A stretch of DNA of 64,000 bases from Neopusillimonas maritima (GCF_040930455.2 NZ_CP170494.1); one strand, 5' to 3'; positions 1 to 8,589 are shown, counted from the stretch's first letter. Numbers and translations: made by a program. Notes: generated from the sequence alone by a model not told the origin.

Positions 1-1
1 G

Positions 2-715
2 CGCGAGGCATACGAGAAAGCACATAAAGTGCCGTGGTTTATTGAGTACTGCGTAAGCTTTTTCCCGGTCATTCTGTTTGTGTTTGTTCTGCGTTCATTT
101 ATTGTCGAACCCTTTCGCATTCCTTCGGGCTCCATGCTGCCAACTTTGCAAAATGGTGATTTGATTCTGGTAAACAAGTTTGATTACGGTATTCGCTTGC
201 CCGTTATCGACCGCAAAGTGGTGCCTTTGGGAAATCCGGATCGGGGCGATGTAATTGTATTTCGTTATCCGGTTGATACCGATGTAGACTATATCAAGCG
301 TGTGGTGGGCATACCCGGTGATGAGGTGGTCTATCGAAATAAAGTGCTTTATTTGAATGGGCAAGAGGTACCCCTTGAGCGGGCAGGTGAGTTTTACGAG
401 CCTGATCGTTCATCATATGTGGGTGAGTTCATTGAAACGCTGGGGGCGGATACACATCGAATTCTTCTCGACCGTCAACGGCGCCAGGACCTCATGCCCA
501 TTACCGACTACCCCTACCGAAAGAACTGCAACTATTTTTCAGGTGGTGTCCGGTGTGTTGTACCCGAAGCGCATTACTTTGTCATGGGTGATAATCGCGA
601 CAATAGCCTCGATAGCCGTTATTGGGGCTTTGTGCCCGATGAGAATATCGTCGGTCGTGCGTTCTTTATCTGGATGAATTTCGGTGATCTGGGCCGAATA
701 GGTCGGTTTAACTAA
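2..715 (+). CDS. lepB: Signal peptidase I (5' end outside window)
   Basis: Inner-membrane serine protease that removes signal peptides from exported proteins. The frame is open from base 2, so the first codons and the first membrane helix lie upstream; 237 residues are visible. A hydrophobic helix is followed by the box B motif PSGSMLPT with the catalytic serine, then DVDYIKRVVGIPGD with the general-base lysine, and GDNRDNSLDSRYWG (box E) near the C-terminus. A GTG at 29 is in frame but lies inside the conserved region and is not the start. The stop overlaps the rnc start by one base (TAATG). Identification is firm; only the N-terminus is missing. Confidence 0.95.
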   Translation, partial: REAYEKAHKVPWFIEYCVSFFPVILFVFVLRSFIVEPFRIPSGSMLPTLQNGDLILVNKFDYGIRLPVIDRKVVPLGNPDRGDVIVFRYPVDTDVDYIKRVVGIPGDEVVYRNKVLYLNGQEVPLERAGEFYEPDRSSYVGEFIETLGADTHRILLDRQRRQDLMPITDYPYRKNCNYFSGGVRCVVPEAHYFVMGDNRDNSLDSRYWGFVPDENIVGRAFFIWMNFGDLGRIGRFN

Positions 716-1476
716 TGGAAAAACTTGCAAATCTTGAGAAAGCGCTGGGTTACACCTTTTCCGACCCTTCTTTGCTTGAGCAAGCCTTAACGCACCGAAG
801 CCATAATGCCCGTCACAACGAGCGATTTGAGTTTTTGGGTGATGCCATACTCAATTTTGTGGTGGCGTCTTTATTGTTTCATCAGTTTCCAAAGGTCGAT
901 GAGGGCGATTTATCCAGGCTGCGGGCTAATTTGGTTAAACAGGCGTCGTTGGCTGAGATCGCTCAAAACCTTAACTTGTCGAATTTTCTTCGCTTGGGGG
1001 AAGGGGAGCTGAAAAGTGGGGGGTTTCGTCGTCCTTCTATTTTGGCGGATGCGCTTGAAGCGGTTTTTGGTGCCGTTTTTCTCGATCAGGGTTTTGACGC
1101 GGCGCGTAAGGTTATTGGCGGTTTGTATGCACCCAAGCTGGAGAATGTTGATCCAAAGACACTTGGTAAAGACCCCAAAACCCTTTTGCAGGAAGTACTC
1201 CAAGGTCGCAAGCTTGAATTGCCACAATATACCGTTGTCGGCACGCACGGAGCTGCGCATAATCAAATGTTCGATGTTGAGTGTTCGGTACCCAAGCTTG
1301 ATATAAAAGTGACTGCGTCCGGGTCAAGCCGCCGGGCGGCGGAGCAACTGGCCGCGACACAGGTTATTGCTTTAATTCAGCAAATGGCGCCGGCTAAAGG
1401 GGCGGCAGGGCGTGCACGCGCGCGAAAGAACGCGCAACTGACGTTACCGGTCGCCGTATCCCAGGAAAATAAATGA
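715..1476 (+). CDS. rnc: Ribonuclease III
   Basis: Double-strand-specific endoribonuclease that processes rRNA precursors and some mRNAs. 253 residues. The RNase III signature ERFEFLGDAIL (about 36-46) supplies E39 and D43, and ADALEAVFGA supplies D112 and E115, so the four metal-binding acids are present. A double-stranded RNA-binding domain spans about 153-222, followed by a basic, Ala/Arg-rich tail of about 25 residues. The ATG overlaps the lepB stop, and the stop overlaps the era start by 4 bases, so lepB, rnc and era are probably translationally coupled, as is usual in proteobacteria. Confidence 0.96.
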   Translation: MEKLANLEKALGYTFSDPSLLEQALTHRSHNARHNERFEFLGDAILNFVVASLLFHQFPKVDEGDLSRLRANLVKQASLAEIAQNLNLSNFLRLGEGELKSGGFRRPSILADALEAVFGAVFLDQGFDAARKVIGGLYAPKLENVDPKTLGKDPKTLLQEVLQGRKLELPQYTVVGTHGAAHNQMFDVECSVPKLDIKVTASGSSRRAAEQLAATQVIALIQQMAPAKGAAGRARARKNAQLTLPVAVSQENK

Positions 1477-2360
1477 GTTCAGCCTTTCGATGCGGTTTTG
1501 TTGCAGTAGTGGGGCGACCCAATGTGGGTAAGTCGACGCTAACCAATGCGTTAATCGGTTCCAAAATATCCATTGTGTCACGTAAGGCGCAAACAACCCG
1601 GCATCGTATTAATGGGGTGCTAACGCGCGAGCACGAACAGTTTGTTTTCGTCGATACGCCGGGGTTTCAAACGCGGCATGGCGGTACGATGAACCGTATG
1701 ATGAATCGTGTCGTTACCCAGGCGTTGGCCGATGTTGATGTTGTGTTGCATGTGGTTGAGGCCGGCAAGTGGTCCAAGGGCGATGAAGAGTTGTTACCGC
1801 TGTTGCCGACGTCGCAGAAAACTATTCTTGTGCTTAGCAAGGTCGACCAGTTGAAAGACAAAAACAGTCTTTTTGGGTTTGTAAACGATTTGATGGCTAA
1901 GCATCCTTATGCAGCAGTCGTTCCGGTTAGCGCGGTCAAGGACATGCAACTTAACGTGCTGCTCGATGAAATTGCTGCGCGTTTGCCCGAGGGCGAACCG
2001 ATGTTCGAAGCCGATACACTTACCGACCGCCCGATGCGCTTCATTGTGGCCGAACTGATCCGTGAGAAAGTATTTCGCCTGGTGGGTGATGAACTGCCTT
2101 ACGCTTGTACCGTTGTGATAGAGCAATGGGAGGAGCACGAGCGCGGTGCCCGGATTGCAGCGTGCATTGTTGTTGAGCGCGAAACGCATCGTCCGATTTT
2201 GCTGGGAGCTCAGGGCATGCATATGAAACGTATTGCCACCGAAGCTCGTCAGGATATTGAAAAACTACTTGAAAAGCCGGTACATCTTGAGGTGTATATA
2301 AAGGTCCGAAAAGGGTGGTCGGCGCGCGAGTCTTCACTGCGCGATTTGGGATATGAGTAA
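1473..2360 (+). CDS. era: GTPase Era, 16S rRNA maturation factor
   Basis: Essential GTPase that binds the 3' end of 16S rRNA during 30S assembly. 295 residues, normal length. The P-loop GRPNVGKS is at 14-21, DTPG at 61-64, the G4 position reads SKVD (122-125) in place of the usual NKxD, and G5 SA is at 153-154. The C-terminal KH domain includes a GAQG loop. It overlaps rnc by 4 bases and recO by 8. The Ser for Asn change in G4 is seen in sequence; some P-loop GTPases tolerate it, so function is probably kept. Confidence 0.96.
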   Translation: MSSAFRCGFVAVVGRPNVGKSTLTNALIGSKISIVSRKAQTTRHRINGVLTREHEQFVFVDTPGFQTRHGGTMNRMMNRVVTQALADVDVVLHVVEAGKWSKGDEELLPLLPTSQKTILVLSKVDQLKDKNSLFGFVNDLMAKHPYAAVVPVSAVKDMQLNVLLDEIAARLPEGEPMFEADTLTDRPMRFIVAELIREKVFRLVGDELPYACTVVIEQWEEHERGARIAACIVVERETHRPILLGAQGMHMKRIATEARQDIEKLLEKPVHLEVYIKVRKGWSARESSLRDLGYE

Positions 2361-2940
2361 ACGGGTTATCCGGGTTACGCATAGCTTGGCCTATCTGCTT
2401 CATGCTGTTCCCTGGCGTGAAACGTCTTTATTGATTCAGGTGTTTTCGCGTGATCACGGCATTGTTGCGATGGTCGCCAAAGGGGCAAAACGCCCTTACT
2501 CGTCGTTACGCAGTGTATTGGCCGGGTTTCAGCCTTTGCATTTGTCGTGGTCGGGTGGTGGGGATGTAAAGACCCTCACACGTGCTGATAACGCAGGGCT
2601 CAGGCCATTGTCGGGGCGAACGCTCATGTCGGCGTGGTATATGAACGAGTTGCTGCTCTCGCTTTTACCGCGCGAAGATCCGCATCCCGCATTATTCGAG
2701 GCTTATGATGCCGCGCTGATACAACTGGCTGCGGGATCCGCTGCTGCGTCGGCACTGCGTCGGTTCGAATGGATTCTTTTACATGAGACCGGTTATGGCC
2801 TGGAGGGTGCCCCTCCTGATTTCGACGATCCCGCCTCTGAGCCGGAACTGCGGCGTAGTCTTCGCGAACGCATTGATTCCTTGCTGGTAGGCCGACCGTT
2901 GCGTACGCGGGCGGTGTTAATGGCGCTGCAAAGGTTGTGA
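2353..2940 (+). CDS. recO: DNA repair protein RecO
   Basis: Recombination mediator of the RecFOR pathway, helping to load RecA on SSB-coated single strands. The N-terminal OB-fold is visible (VTHSLAYLLHAVPWRETS, then VAKGAKRPYSSLRSVLAGFQPL), followed by the helical domain with FEWILLHETGYG. At 195 residues it is shorter than the usual 230-250: the C-terminus ends soon after a short helix and no zinc cysteines are present. It overlaps era by 8 bases and the next gene by 1 to 4 bases. Family is firm; the short C-terminus could be natural variation. Confidence 0.9.
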   Translation: MSKRVIRVTHSLAYLLHAVPWRETSLLIQVFSRDHGIVAMVAKGAKRPYSSLRSVLAGFQPLHLSWSGGGDVKTLTRADNAGLRPLSGRTLMSAWYMNELLLSLLPREDPHPALFEAYDAALIQLAAGSAAASALRRFEWILLHETGYGLEGAPPDFDDPASEPELRRSLRERIDSLLVGRPLRTRAVLMALQRL

Positions 2941-3533
2941 TGTCTACACTGCCTCGTTTTGTGGTGCTCGATACCTGTGTGCTCATTTCCAATGTTCTAC
3001 GCCCTGTGCTGTTGCGCCTGGCTGCTGAAAATGTTTTTTGCGTAGCCTGGAGTCCGGTAATCGCTGATGAATGGTGCCGCACAGCTGAACGTCTTTGGTC
3101 TGTGCCGAATGAGGTTATTCGTGCTCAGTGGTTAGCCTTACAATCAGATTTTCCTAATGCAGATCAGGGGGATGTGTCGGCATATAAAGCGGGTTTGAAA
3201 TACAGCGACCCTAAAGATTGGCATGTTATTGCAGTGGCCCGCGCTGTTCAGGAGCAGCACGCAGGCTGCCCAGTGGGCATCCTGACCCGAAATATGAAAG
3301 ATTTCAACCGCAGTGAGTTACGTCGGCTGGGTATCCAGCGGTGGGAGCCCGATGCGTTCCTGGCGTTATGTTTTCAAACACACGGCGAGCTTGTATATGA
3401 AGCCTTGAGTGCGCTTCTGGGAGATAAAAAAACGGCTCGCCGTTATGACGAGCCGCTGATTGAAATGCTAAAGCGGGAACGCTTGTTCCGTTTAAACCGC
3501 CTAATCGCCGTCGCCACCAAAAATGCCCAATAA
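2940..3533 (+). CDS. PIN-domain protein (putative ribonuclease)
   Basis: 197 residues from the ATG at 2940, which overlaps the recO stop (TGATG); a GTG one codon earlier is also possible. The PIN fold is recognised from VVLDTCVLISNVL with D11, ADEW with E44 and SDPKDWHVIAVARAV with D93, then GILTRNMKDFNRSEL, giving a plausible acidic metal site. PIN proteins are Mg-dependent RNases, many of them VapC toxins, but no antitoxin gene is adjacent; it sits as the last gene of the recO operon. The 3' end carries the terminator of the opposing gene and overlaps that gene by 33 bases. Cellular target is unknown. Confidence 0.8.
   Translation: MSTLPRFVVLDTCVLISNVLRPVLLRLAAENVFCVAWSPVIADEWCRTAERLWSVPNEVIRAQWLALQSDFPNADQGDVSAYKAGLKYSDPKDWHVIAVARAVQEQHAGCPVGILTRNMKDFNRSELRRLGIQRWEPDAFLALCFQTHGELVYEALSALLGDKKTARRYDEPLIEMLKRERLFRLNRLIAVATKNAQ
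3426..3455 (-). terminator. Rho-independent terminator inside the PIN gene
   Basis: On the minus strand a perfect 7-bp stem (CGGCTCG 3433-3439 with CGAGCCG 3449-3455, 9-base loop) is followed by seven U (3426-3432). It lies 46 bases past the stop of the Bax-inhibitor-like gene and inside the coding sequence of the opposing PIN gene. Confidence 0.75.
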
Positions 3534-4211
3534 CATGAGCAAGTTGGCGAATATGTTGTATAGGTCGAGATAAACCGCCATTGTTGCAGAGACGTAATTG
3601 GTTTCGCCTCCGTTCACAATGCGCTGCAAGTCGACCAGTAGCAGGACGGAAAATAGCCCGATGGCGATCACTGAAATAGTCAGCATTAAGGCCGGCAGTT
3701 GCAGGAAAACGTTAGCGACCGCCGCCACGATCAACAGAATGACGCCGATGAACAGGAATTTTTGCAGGTGAGTGAAATCACGCTTTGTTGTGGTGGCAAT
3801 ACTGGCCATTGCGCCAAATACAACAGCTGTGCCGCCGAAAGCCATCATGATTAACTGGGTGCCGTTACCCATGCCTAATATAAACCCAATGAGTCGGGAG
3901 AGCATCAGGCCCATGAAAAACGTGAAGGCAAGTAGAAACGCAACCCCTATACTGCTGTTCTTGTTCTTTTCAACCAGGTACATAAGGCCAAATGCACCTA
4001 CAAAGAACAAGATGAGACTCATACCGGGGCTGGATGCCATCGCCGAGTTAATGCCGGTGGCAACACCCACCCAGGCGCCCAAAACAGTAGGAATCAAGGA
4101 CAACGCCAGGAGCCAGTACGTATTACGCAAAACACGATTACGTACAACCTCTTGGGAGGCCGCACCGTAGGTTTCCCGGCCAGGGAAAGAGGGTTGACGG
4201 GAGTCGCTCAT
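3501..4211 (-). CDS. Bax inhibitor-1/YccA-family membrane protein
   Basis: 236 residues from the ATG at 4211 (MSDSRQPSFPGRETYG); the frame runs further upstream but without family-like sequence. After a soluble N-terminus of about 30 residues there are about seven hydrophobic segments, and the last ends LYNIFANLLMLLGIFGGDGD, typical of the BI-1 family. Related proteins include YccA, a modulator of the FtsH protease, and BI-1-like cation channels; the exact role here is not decidable. It is a single gene convergent with the PIN gene, overlapping its end by 33 bases. Confidence 0.88.
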   Translation of the reverse strand: MSDSRQPSFPGRETYGAASQEVVRNRVLRNTYWLLALSLIPTVLGAWVGVATGINSAMASSPGMSLILFFVGAFGLMYLVEKNKNSSIGVAFLLAFTFFMGLMLSRLIGFILGMGNGTQLIMMAFGGTAVVFGAMASIATTTKRDFTHLQKFLFIGVILLIVAAVANVFLQLPALMLTISVIAIGLFSVLLLVDLQRIVNGGETNYVSATMAVYLDLYNIFANLLMLLGIFGGDGD

Positions 4212-4329
4212 AGTGAATCCTTTTAATTGAGTGTCGTGATCGTAAAAAAATTTTTTGATCGCAGTGTATCTGACCTGCAAATACACCAAGAGTTCCTAGT
4301 TGGAAGCTTAACTGACACCATGCTGAACA

Positions 4330-4791
4330 TCAAGTGGGTTTGCGTGCGGAAAGGTCATGTGCATGGAGCTCGTGGCCGTCATTTTTGTAATCAAGCCAGC
4401 GTTGTCGTGCCGGCTCAATGTCGCCTTGTTGCAAACTGACAATTTCAAGAATACGTTCAAATTGATGTGCGGTGGGGGGGCATGCCGCATCAAGGTTGAG
4501 CAGCCATACGGGCTGAGTGTCAGCCTGCGTGTGCATGGCCGGTTCAGGCGGCCTTGTGGTCAGTAACACCGGCGTGCATGAAGCCAGGGGGTCGTCCGCA
4601 TCGACATGAGGGATAAATGCATCCGGCTCAAACGACCATAACAACTGGTCGAATTGCCCCAAAAATTCGGCTTGACTGCAGTAAATCAGTAAAAGACGGC
4701 CCTGCTGGTGGTGTTTGCGAACCACCTCGCAGGCGGTTCGCAAACGATCCTGGGCACCGAATGCAAAATCGATTCGTGCCATTACGCTCAA
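4330..4791 (-). CDS. holC: DNA polymerase III chi subunit
   Basis: Accessory clamp-loader subunit that bridges the replicase and SSB. 153 residues. The family pattern is clear: ARIDFAFGAQDRLRTACEVV at the start, LLIYCSQAEFLGQFDQLLWSF, ADDPLASCTPVLLTT, VWLLNLDAACPP and a C-terminal RWLDYKNDGHELHAHDL. Two starts are possible, ATG 4791 and ATG 4782; the first overlaps the pepA stop by 4 bases. pepA-holC is a common pair in beta- and gammaproteobacteria. Confidence 0.92.
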   Translation of the reverse strand: MSVMARIDFAFGAQDRLRTACEVVRKHHQQGRLLLIYCSQAEFLGQFDQLLWSFEPDAFIPHVDADDPLASCTPVLLTTRPPEPAMHTQADTQPVWLLNLDAACPPTAHQFERILEIVSLQQGDIEPARQRWLDYKNDGHELHAHDLSARKPT

Positions 4792-6293
4792 TTCTGGTTA
4801 AGCAGAAATTGAATGAGCAGTGGTACAGGGCGGCCTGAAGCACCTTTTTCTTTGCCGCTGCGCCATGCCGTACCGGCAATGTCGAGGTGAGCCCAGTCAT
4901 AGGCTTTGGTATAGCGTGACAAGAAACACGCCGCAGTCACCGACCCAGCGGGTGGCCCACCAATATTGGCCATGTCGGCAAAATTAGACCGTAATTGCTC
5001 CTGATAGGCTTCATCAAGTGGAAGGCGCCATGCGGGATCATTGGTTTGCCGCCCGGCTGTTTGCAATTGTGTTGCAAGCTCATCGTTCGGTGAGAAAAGG
5101 CCCGTATTGACATGGCCCAGCGCGACAACACATGCACCGGTAAGCGTGGCGATATCGATCACTGCCTGGGGTTTGAACCGCTCAACATAAGTGAGCGCAT
5201 CACACAAAACCAGGCGACCTTCGGCGTCGGTATTAAGAATTTCAATTGTTTGCCCTGACATGCTGGTAACCACATCGCCAGGTTTGTTTGCGCGCCCACT
5301 GGGCAGGTTTTCGCATGCGGGGATGACGCCAATCACTGAATGGTTCAGTTCCAACTCGGCAACCGCCCGCATGGCGCCCAGCACACTTGCCGCACCGCAC
5401 ATGTCGTATTTCATCTCGTCCATGTTTGCGCCGGGTTTAATGGATATCCCTCCCGAGTCGAACGTAATGCCTTTACCGACAAGTACGTAGGGCTTCTTGC
5501 CGCGCGCCGTTTTCGTTTTTCCGGCGGGAGGGGTGTACTTCAGGACAATAAATGCGGGAGGTTCGTCTGAGCCTTTGGCAACCGACAGGAACGCATTCAT
5601 CTTGAGATCCTGAATCTGTTTTAGCCCTAAGACTTCAGCTTTCAACGTTTTGAACTCTTTTGACAGTTTCTTCGCGGTTTGGCCCAGGTAGGTGGGGGTA
5701 CAAACATTGCCCGGCAAATCGCCCAGCAAACGGGTGAGCTGCATACCGTTGCCGATTGCCTGTCCGGCTTGCAGGCCCAGTTTTGCCTGGGCGGCGTCGC
5801 CACGACTGACCCATTGCGCTATTTTTTTTAATTTGGCGGGTTTGTTGCGGTTTTCTTTCCCCAGCGTGGCATCATAGTGATAAGTGGCCTGGCCGGCTGC
5901 GGTTGCGGCAATTTGGGCGCGCTGCCGAATTCCCGTTTCCTGGTAATCGAGGCTTGCAAGGGTGGACACACCTTCTGCGACCTGGGCCTGAATACAATAT
6001 TTTGCAAATGCCAGTTCGGCATTTGCATGAATTTTGCTGTTGTAGCTGTCTTGTTTGCCTAACCCGATTAAAATGATCCGCTCGGCGGCAATGCCGTCGA
6101 GGTTTCTAAGCAGGGTTTGGGTCCCGGCCTTGCCGGGAAATTCGCTTTTAACAACACGCGATAGTGCGCCGTTGCAGGCTTGATCGAGCAGTTGCGCAGG
6201 TTGTGTAAGCTGGCCTTCGGCAAAAACGCCGACAGCCAGTGCCGCGGTTTTAATTTGGTTCGGTGCTGCGTTGGTTTGTGTGCTGAATTCCAT
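4788..6293 (-). CDS. pepA: Leucyl aminopeptidase (M17, cytosol aminopeptidase)
   Basis: Zinc/manganese exopeptidase that releases N-terminal residues, important in peptide turnover; some PepA proteins also bind DNA in plasmid dimer resolution. 501 residues from ATG 6293 (MEFSTQTNAAPNQIKTAAL), a start that fits the family better than the upstream ATG at 6341. The active-site motifs VGKGITFDSGGISIKP and the M17 signature NTDAEGRLVL are intact, as is the C-terminal SRYTKAYDWAHLDIAGTAW. Divergent from lptF with only 56 bases between starts, and overlapping holC. Confidence 0.96.
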   Translation of the reverse strand: MEFSTQTNAAPNQIKTAALAVGVFAEGQLTQPAQLLDQACNGALSRVVKSEFPGKAGTQTLLRNLDGIAAERIILIGLGKQDSYNSKIHANAELAFAKYCIQAQVAEGVSTLASLDYQETGIRQRAQIAATAAGQATYHYDATLGKENRNKPAKLKKIAQWVSRGDAAQAKLGLQAGQAIGNGMQLTRLLGDLPGNVCTPTYLGQTAKKLSKEFKTLKAEVLGLKQIQDLKMNAFLSVAKGSDEPPAFIVLKYTPPAGKTKTARGKKPYVLVGKGITFDSGGISIKPGANMDEMKYDMCGAASVLGAMRAVAELELNHSVIGVIPACENLPSGRANKPGDVVTSMSGQTIEILNTDAEGRLVLCDALTYVERFKPQAVIDIATLTGACVVALGHVNTGLFSPNDELATQLQTAGRQTNDPAWRLPLDEAYQEQLRSNFADMANIGGPPAGSVTAACFLSRYTKAYDWAHLDIAGTAWRSGKEKGASGRPVPLLIQFLLNQN

Positions 6294-6349
6294 ATAAGCT
6301 TTCCGTAGTTGATCGGCAGAGTGTTGTTGATTATCTCGCATTTTTGTTT

Positions 6350-7459
6350 ATGTCTCTATTCAAACGATCTGTCGTATCCGAAATCATGAGTCATGCCGGC
6401 GTGGTTTTTTCCACGTTATTGGTGGTTTGGCTTAGTGTCCTGCTGGTTCGGTTGTTGGGCGACGCGGCCAGCGGCAGCATTGGTGCCGACGTTGTGTTCG
6501 GCCTGGCGACGTTTTCAAGTATTACCGCCTTGCCGGTTATTTTGTCGGTTTCATTGTTTATTGCTGTTCTTACCACCGTAACACGTAATTTTCGTGAGTC
6601 TGAAATGGTAGTGTGGTTCGCCAGCGGCCTGTCGTTAAAAGACTGGATTGGGCCGGTGATGCGTATTGCCGTGCCGGCGGCCATGCTTATTGCTTTTCTT
6701 ACCTTGTTCGCGTCGCCGTGGGCCTATCGGCAAATTGCTGAGTATCGTCAGCGTTATGAGCAGCGATCTGATTTGTCCAAAGTGACGGCCGGGCAATTTA
6801 TTGAAACAGAGAACGGCGCGCGGGTGTTTTTTGCAGAAGAGCCTGTGAATGAAGGCGATGAGCTGGGTAAGGTTGTGGCCCGGATTAAAGATGATGGCTG
6901 GCTGAGCGTGGTAACCGCCAATAGCGCTCGGGTTGAAACCCAGGATAACGGTGATCGTTTTTTGGTTTTGTCGGAAGGGCACCGTTACGATTTGAAGCCG
7001 GGTCAAACTGAATTCCGTTTGCTTGATTTTCAACGCTATGGTTTTCGCCTTGAAGGGGAGAGCGATACCACCCCCGAAGCGTTGCGTGCACAGGCAGAGA
7101 GTCAGATAAAGGCGCGTCCCACGCAACAATTGTTCAGTGACGATAACGATAACGCCGACTCTCAAATCATGTGGCGTCTCGCTTTACCGCTTGCTGCATT
7201 GAATCTGGCTTTGCTGGCGATTCCATTAGGCGCGGTGAATCCGCGCCTGGGGCGCTCCGGTGATGTCTTGATTGCGGGTTTGGTGGGCTTGCTGTACATG
7301 AACTTGATTAACCTGTCGCGTGGCTGGATCGGCACAGGCCAACTGAACTTTTATGTGGGTATTTGGCTGGTTCACGCCATTTTTCTTGCTTTAATGGTGT
7401 TCATGATGTGGCGCAAGTTACGTATTCGCGCGCCGAAGCCTCCCAAGCCCGCATCCTGA
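6350..7459 (+). CDS. lptF: LPS export permease LptF
   Basis: Inner-membrane permease of the LptB2FG transporter, which lifts lipopolysaccharide from the membrane to the LptC/A bridge. 369 residues from ATG 6350 (MSLFKRSVVSEIMSHAG); a TTG two codons upstream is an alternative. Helices lie at about 12-32, 55-80 and 100-122, then a periplasmic beta-jellyroll region (about 130-250), then three C-terminal helices. The sequence YRQRYEQRSDLSKVTAGQFIE-like region marks LptF rather than LptG. The partner lptG, commonly next to lptF, is absent: a LysR-type gene follows instead. Confidence 0.92.
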   Translation: MSLFKRSVVSEIMSHAGVVFSTLLVVWLSVLLVRLLGDAASGSIGADVVFGLATFSSITALPVILSVSLFIAVLTTVTRNFRESEMVVWFASGLSLKDWIGPVMRIAVPAAMLIAFLTLFASPWAYRQIAEYRQRYEQRSDLSKVTAGQFIETENGARVFFAEEPVNEGDELGKVVARIKDDGWLSVVTANSARVETQDNGDRFLVLSEGHRYDLKPGQTEFRLLDFQRYGFRLEGESDTTPEALRAQAESQIKARPTQQLFSDDNDNADSQIMWRLALPLAALNLALLAIPLGAVNPRLGRSGDVLIAGLVGLLYMNLINLSRGWIGTGQLNFYVGIWLVHAIFLALMVFMMWRKLRIRAPKPPKPAS

Positions 7460-7500
7460 TCAACCTGCTTTTTGTGTATAGTCTTATTACTGAATATTAT

Positions 7501-7528
7501 TTGAATTTGTTTCTATATTACGTATAAT
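7501..7528 (+). promoter_or_regulatory. Sigma-70 promoter of the cysB-type gene
   Basis: TTGAAT (7501-7506), 16-bp spacer, TATAAT (7523-7528), 24 bases before the ATG. Between promoter and ATG, CCCC (7533-7536) and GGGG (7542-7545) can pair and would cover the GGGG ribosome-binding site. Confidence 0.7.
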
Positions 7529-7551
7529 TTTGCCCCTATACGGGGTAAAAA

Positions 7552-8502
7552 ATGAATCTTCAGCAATTTCGCTTCGTGCGAGAAACCATTCGACGCAACT
7601 ATAATTTAACGGAAGCCGCCCGCTCTTTGTACACGTCCCAGCCAGGAGTGTCGAAGTCGATTATTGAATTCGAGGAGGAGCTGGGCGTCAAAATATTCGA
7701 GCGTCATGGGAAACGTATTAAAGGTTTGACCAAACCGGGCGCTGTCGTAGCTCAGGTTATTGAACGCATCATGCGCGAGGTGGATAACCTAAAAAAGGTC
7801 AGTGACGAGTTTGCTCAGAAAGACGAAGGTGGCTTGGTTATTGGTTGTACTCACGCCCAAGCGCGGTATTTGTTGCCCAAGGTGATTCCCGCGTTTCGGG
7901 CCCGTTTCCCCAAGGTCAGAATGTCGTTGGCGGAAGGAAACCCTCCCACTTTGGCGCAAATGGTGCTGCATGAACAAGCCGATCTTGCCATTGCTACCGA
8001 GTCGCTGGCACACACGCCGGGCCTGGTTGCCTTGCCGGTTGTTTCATGGGAGCACGTTGTTGTGGTGAAACCGGATCATCCTTTAACGGAGCTGACGTCG
8101 TCGCAGGCGCGCAATTTAACGCTGGAACAACTGGCGCAATATCCCATCGTTACGTATGATCGCCAGTTTTCCGGGCGTCGTGTCATCGATGAAGTTTTTG
8201 AATCTCGTCATATCACCCCCGACATCGTTCTGGAAGCAATTGATGCCGACGTTATTAAAACTTATGTCGACGTCGGCCTGGGAATCGGCATTATCGCGGG
8301 TATTGCCTATGACCCGCGCCGAGACAAAGGTTTGGTGGGTATTCCCGTTGGGCATTTGTTCGGAACCCATGTAACCCGCGTAGCGATGAAGCAGGGTGTA
8401 TTTTTACGTGATTATGTTTATGCTTTGCTGGAAATGCTGGCACCCGAGCTCACACGCGAAGTCGTGCAACAGGCCTTGGAGAAAACGCCTGCACCCGAAT
8501 AA
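7552..8502 (+). CDS. cysB: CysB-like LysR-family regulator
   Basis: 316 residues. An N-terminal winged HTH (MNLQQFRFVRETIRRNYNLTEAARSL..SQPGVSKSI, about 1-60) is followed by the linker helix and a LysR effector domain (about 92-295). Close resemblance to CysB/Cbl: NLTEAA, GGLVIGCTHAQARYLLPKVI, GNPPTLAQMV and DVGLGIGIIAGIAYDP. CysB activates sulfate assimilation genes in response to N-acetylserine under sulfur limitation; no cys structural gene is in the window, so the exact paralogue (CysB or Cbl/Ssu-type) is inferred. Own promoter with a leader hairpin over the SD, so autoregulation is possible. Confidence 0.88.
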   Translation: MNLQQFRFVRETIRRNYNLTEAARSLYTSQPGVSKSIIEFEEELGVKIFERHGKRIKGLTKPGAVVAQVIERIMREVDNLKKVSDEFAQKDEGGLVIGCTHAQARYLLPKVIPAFRARFPKVRMSLAEGNPPTLAQMVLHEQADLAIATESLAHTPGLVALPVVSWEHVVVVKPDHPLTELTSSQARNLTLEQLAQYPIVTYDRQFSGRRVIDEVFESRHITPDIVLEAIDADVIKTYVDVGLGIGIIAGIAYDPRRDKGLVGIPVGHLFGTHVTRVAMKQGVFLRDYVYALLEMLAPELTREVVQQALEKTPAPE

Positions 8503-8530
8503 ATAATTTTACTGTTGTTGTTGATACTGA

Positions 8531-8559
8531 TTGACAATACAAATAAGAATGATTATCGT
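8531..8559 (+). promoter_or_regulatory. Promoter with overlapping Fur-box-like site
   Basis: TTGACA (8531-8536), 17-bp spacer, TATCGT (8554-8559). The segment TAAGAATGATTATCG (8544-8558) matches 11 of 14 specified positions of the Fur 7-1-7 consensus TGATAATnATTATCA and covers the spacer and -10, so ferric Fur would block transcription. Confidence 0.6.
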
Positions 8560-8589
8560 TTGTCTTAATTTGAAGACAAAGGGATCATT

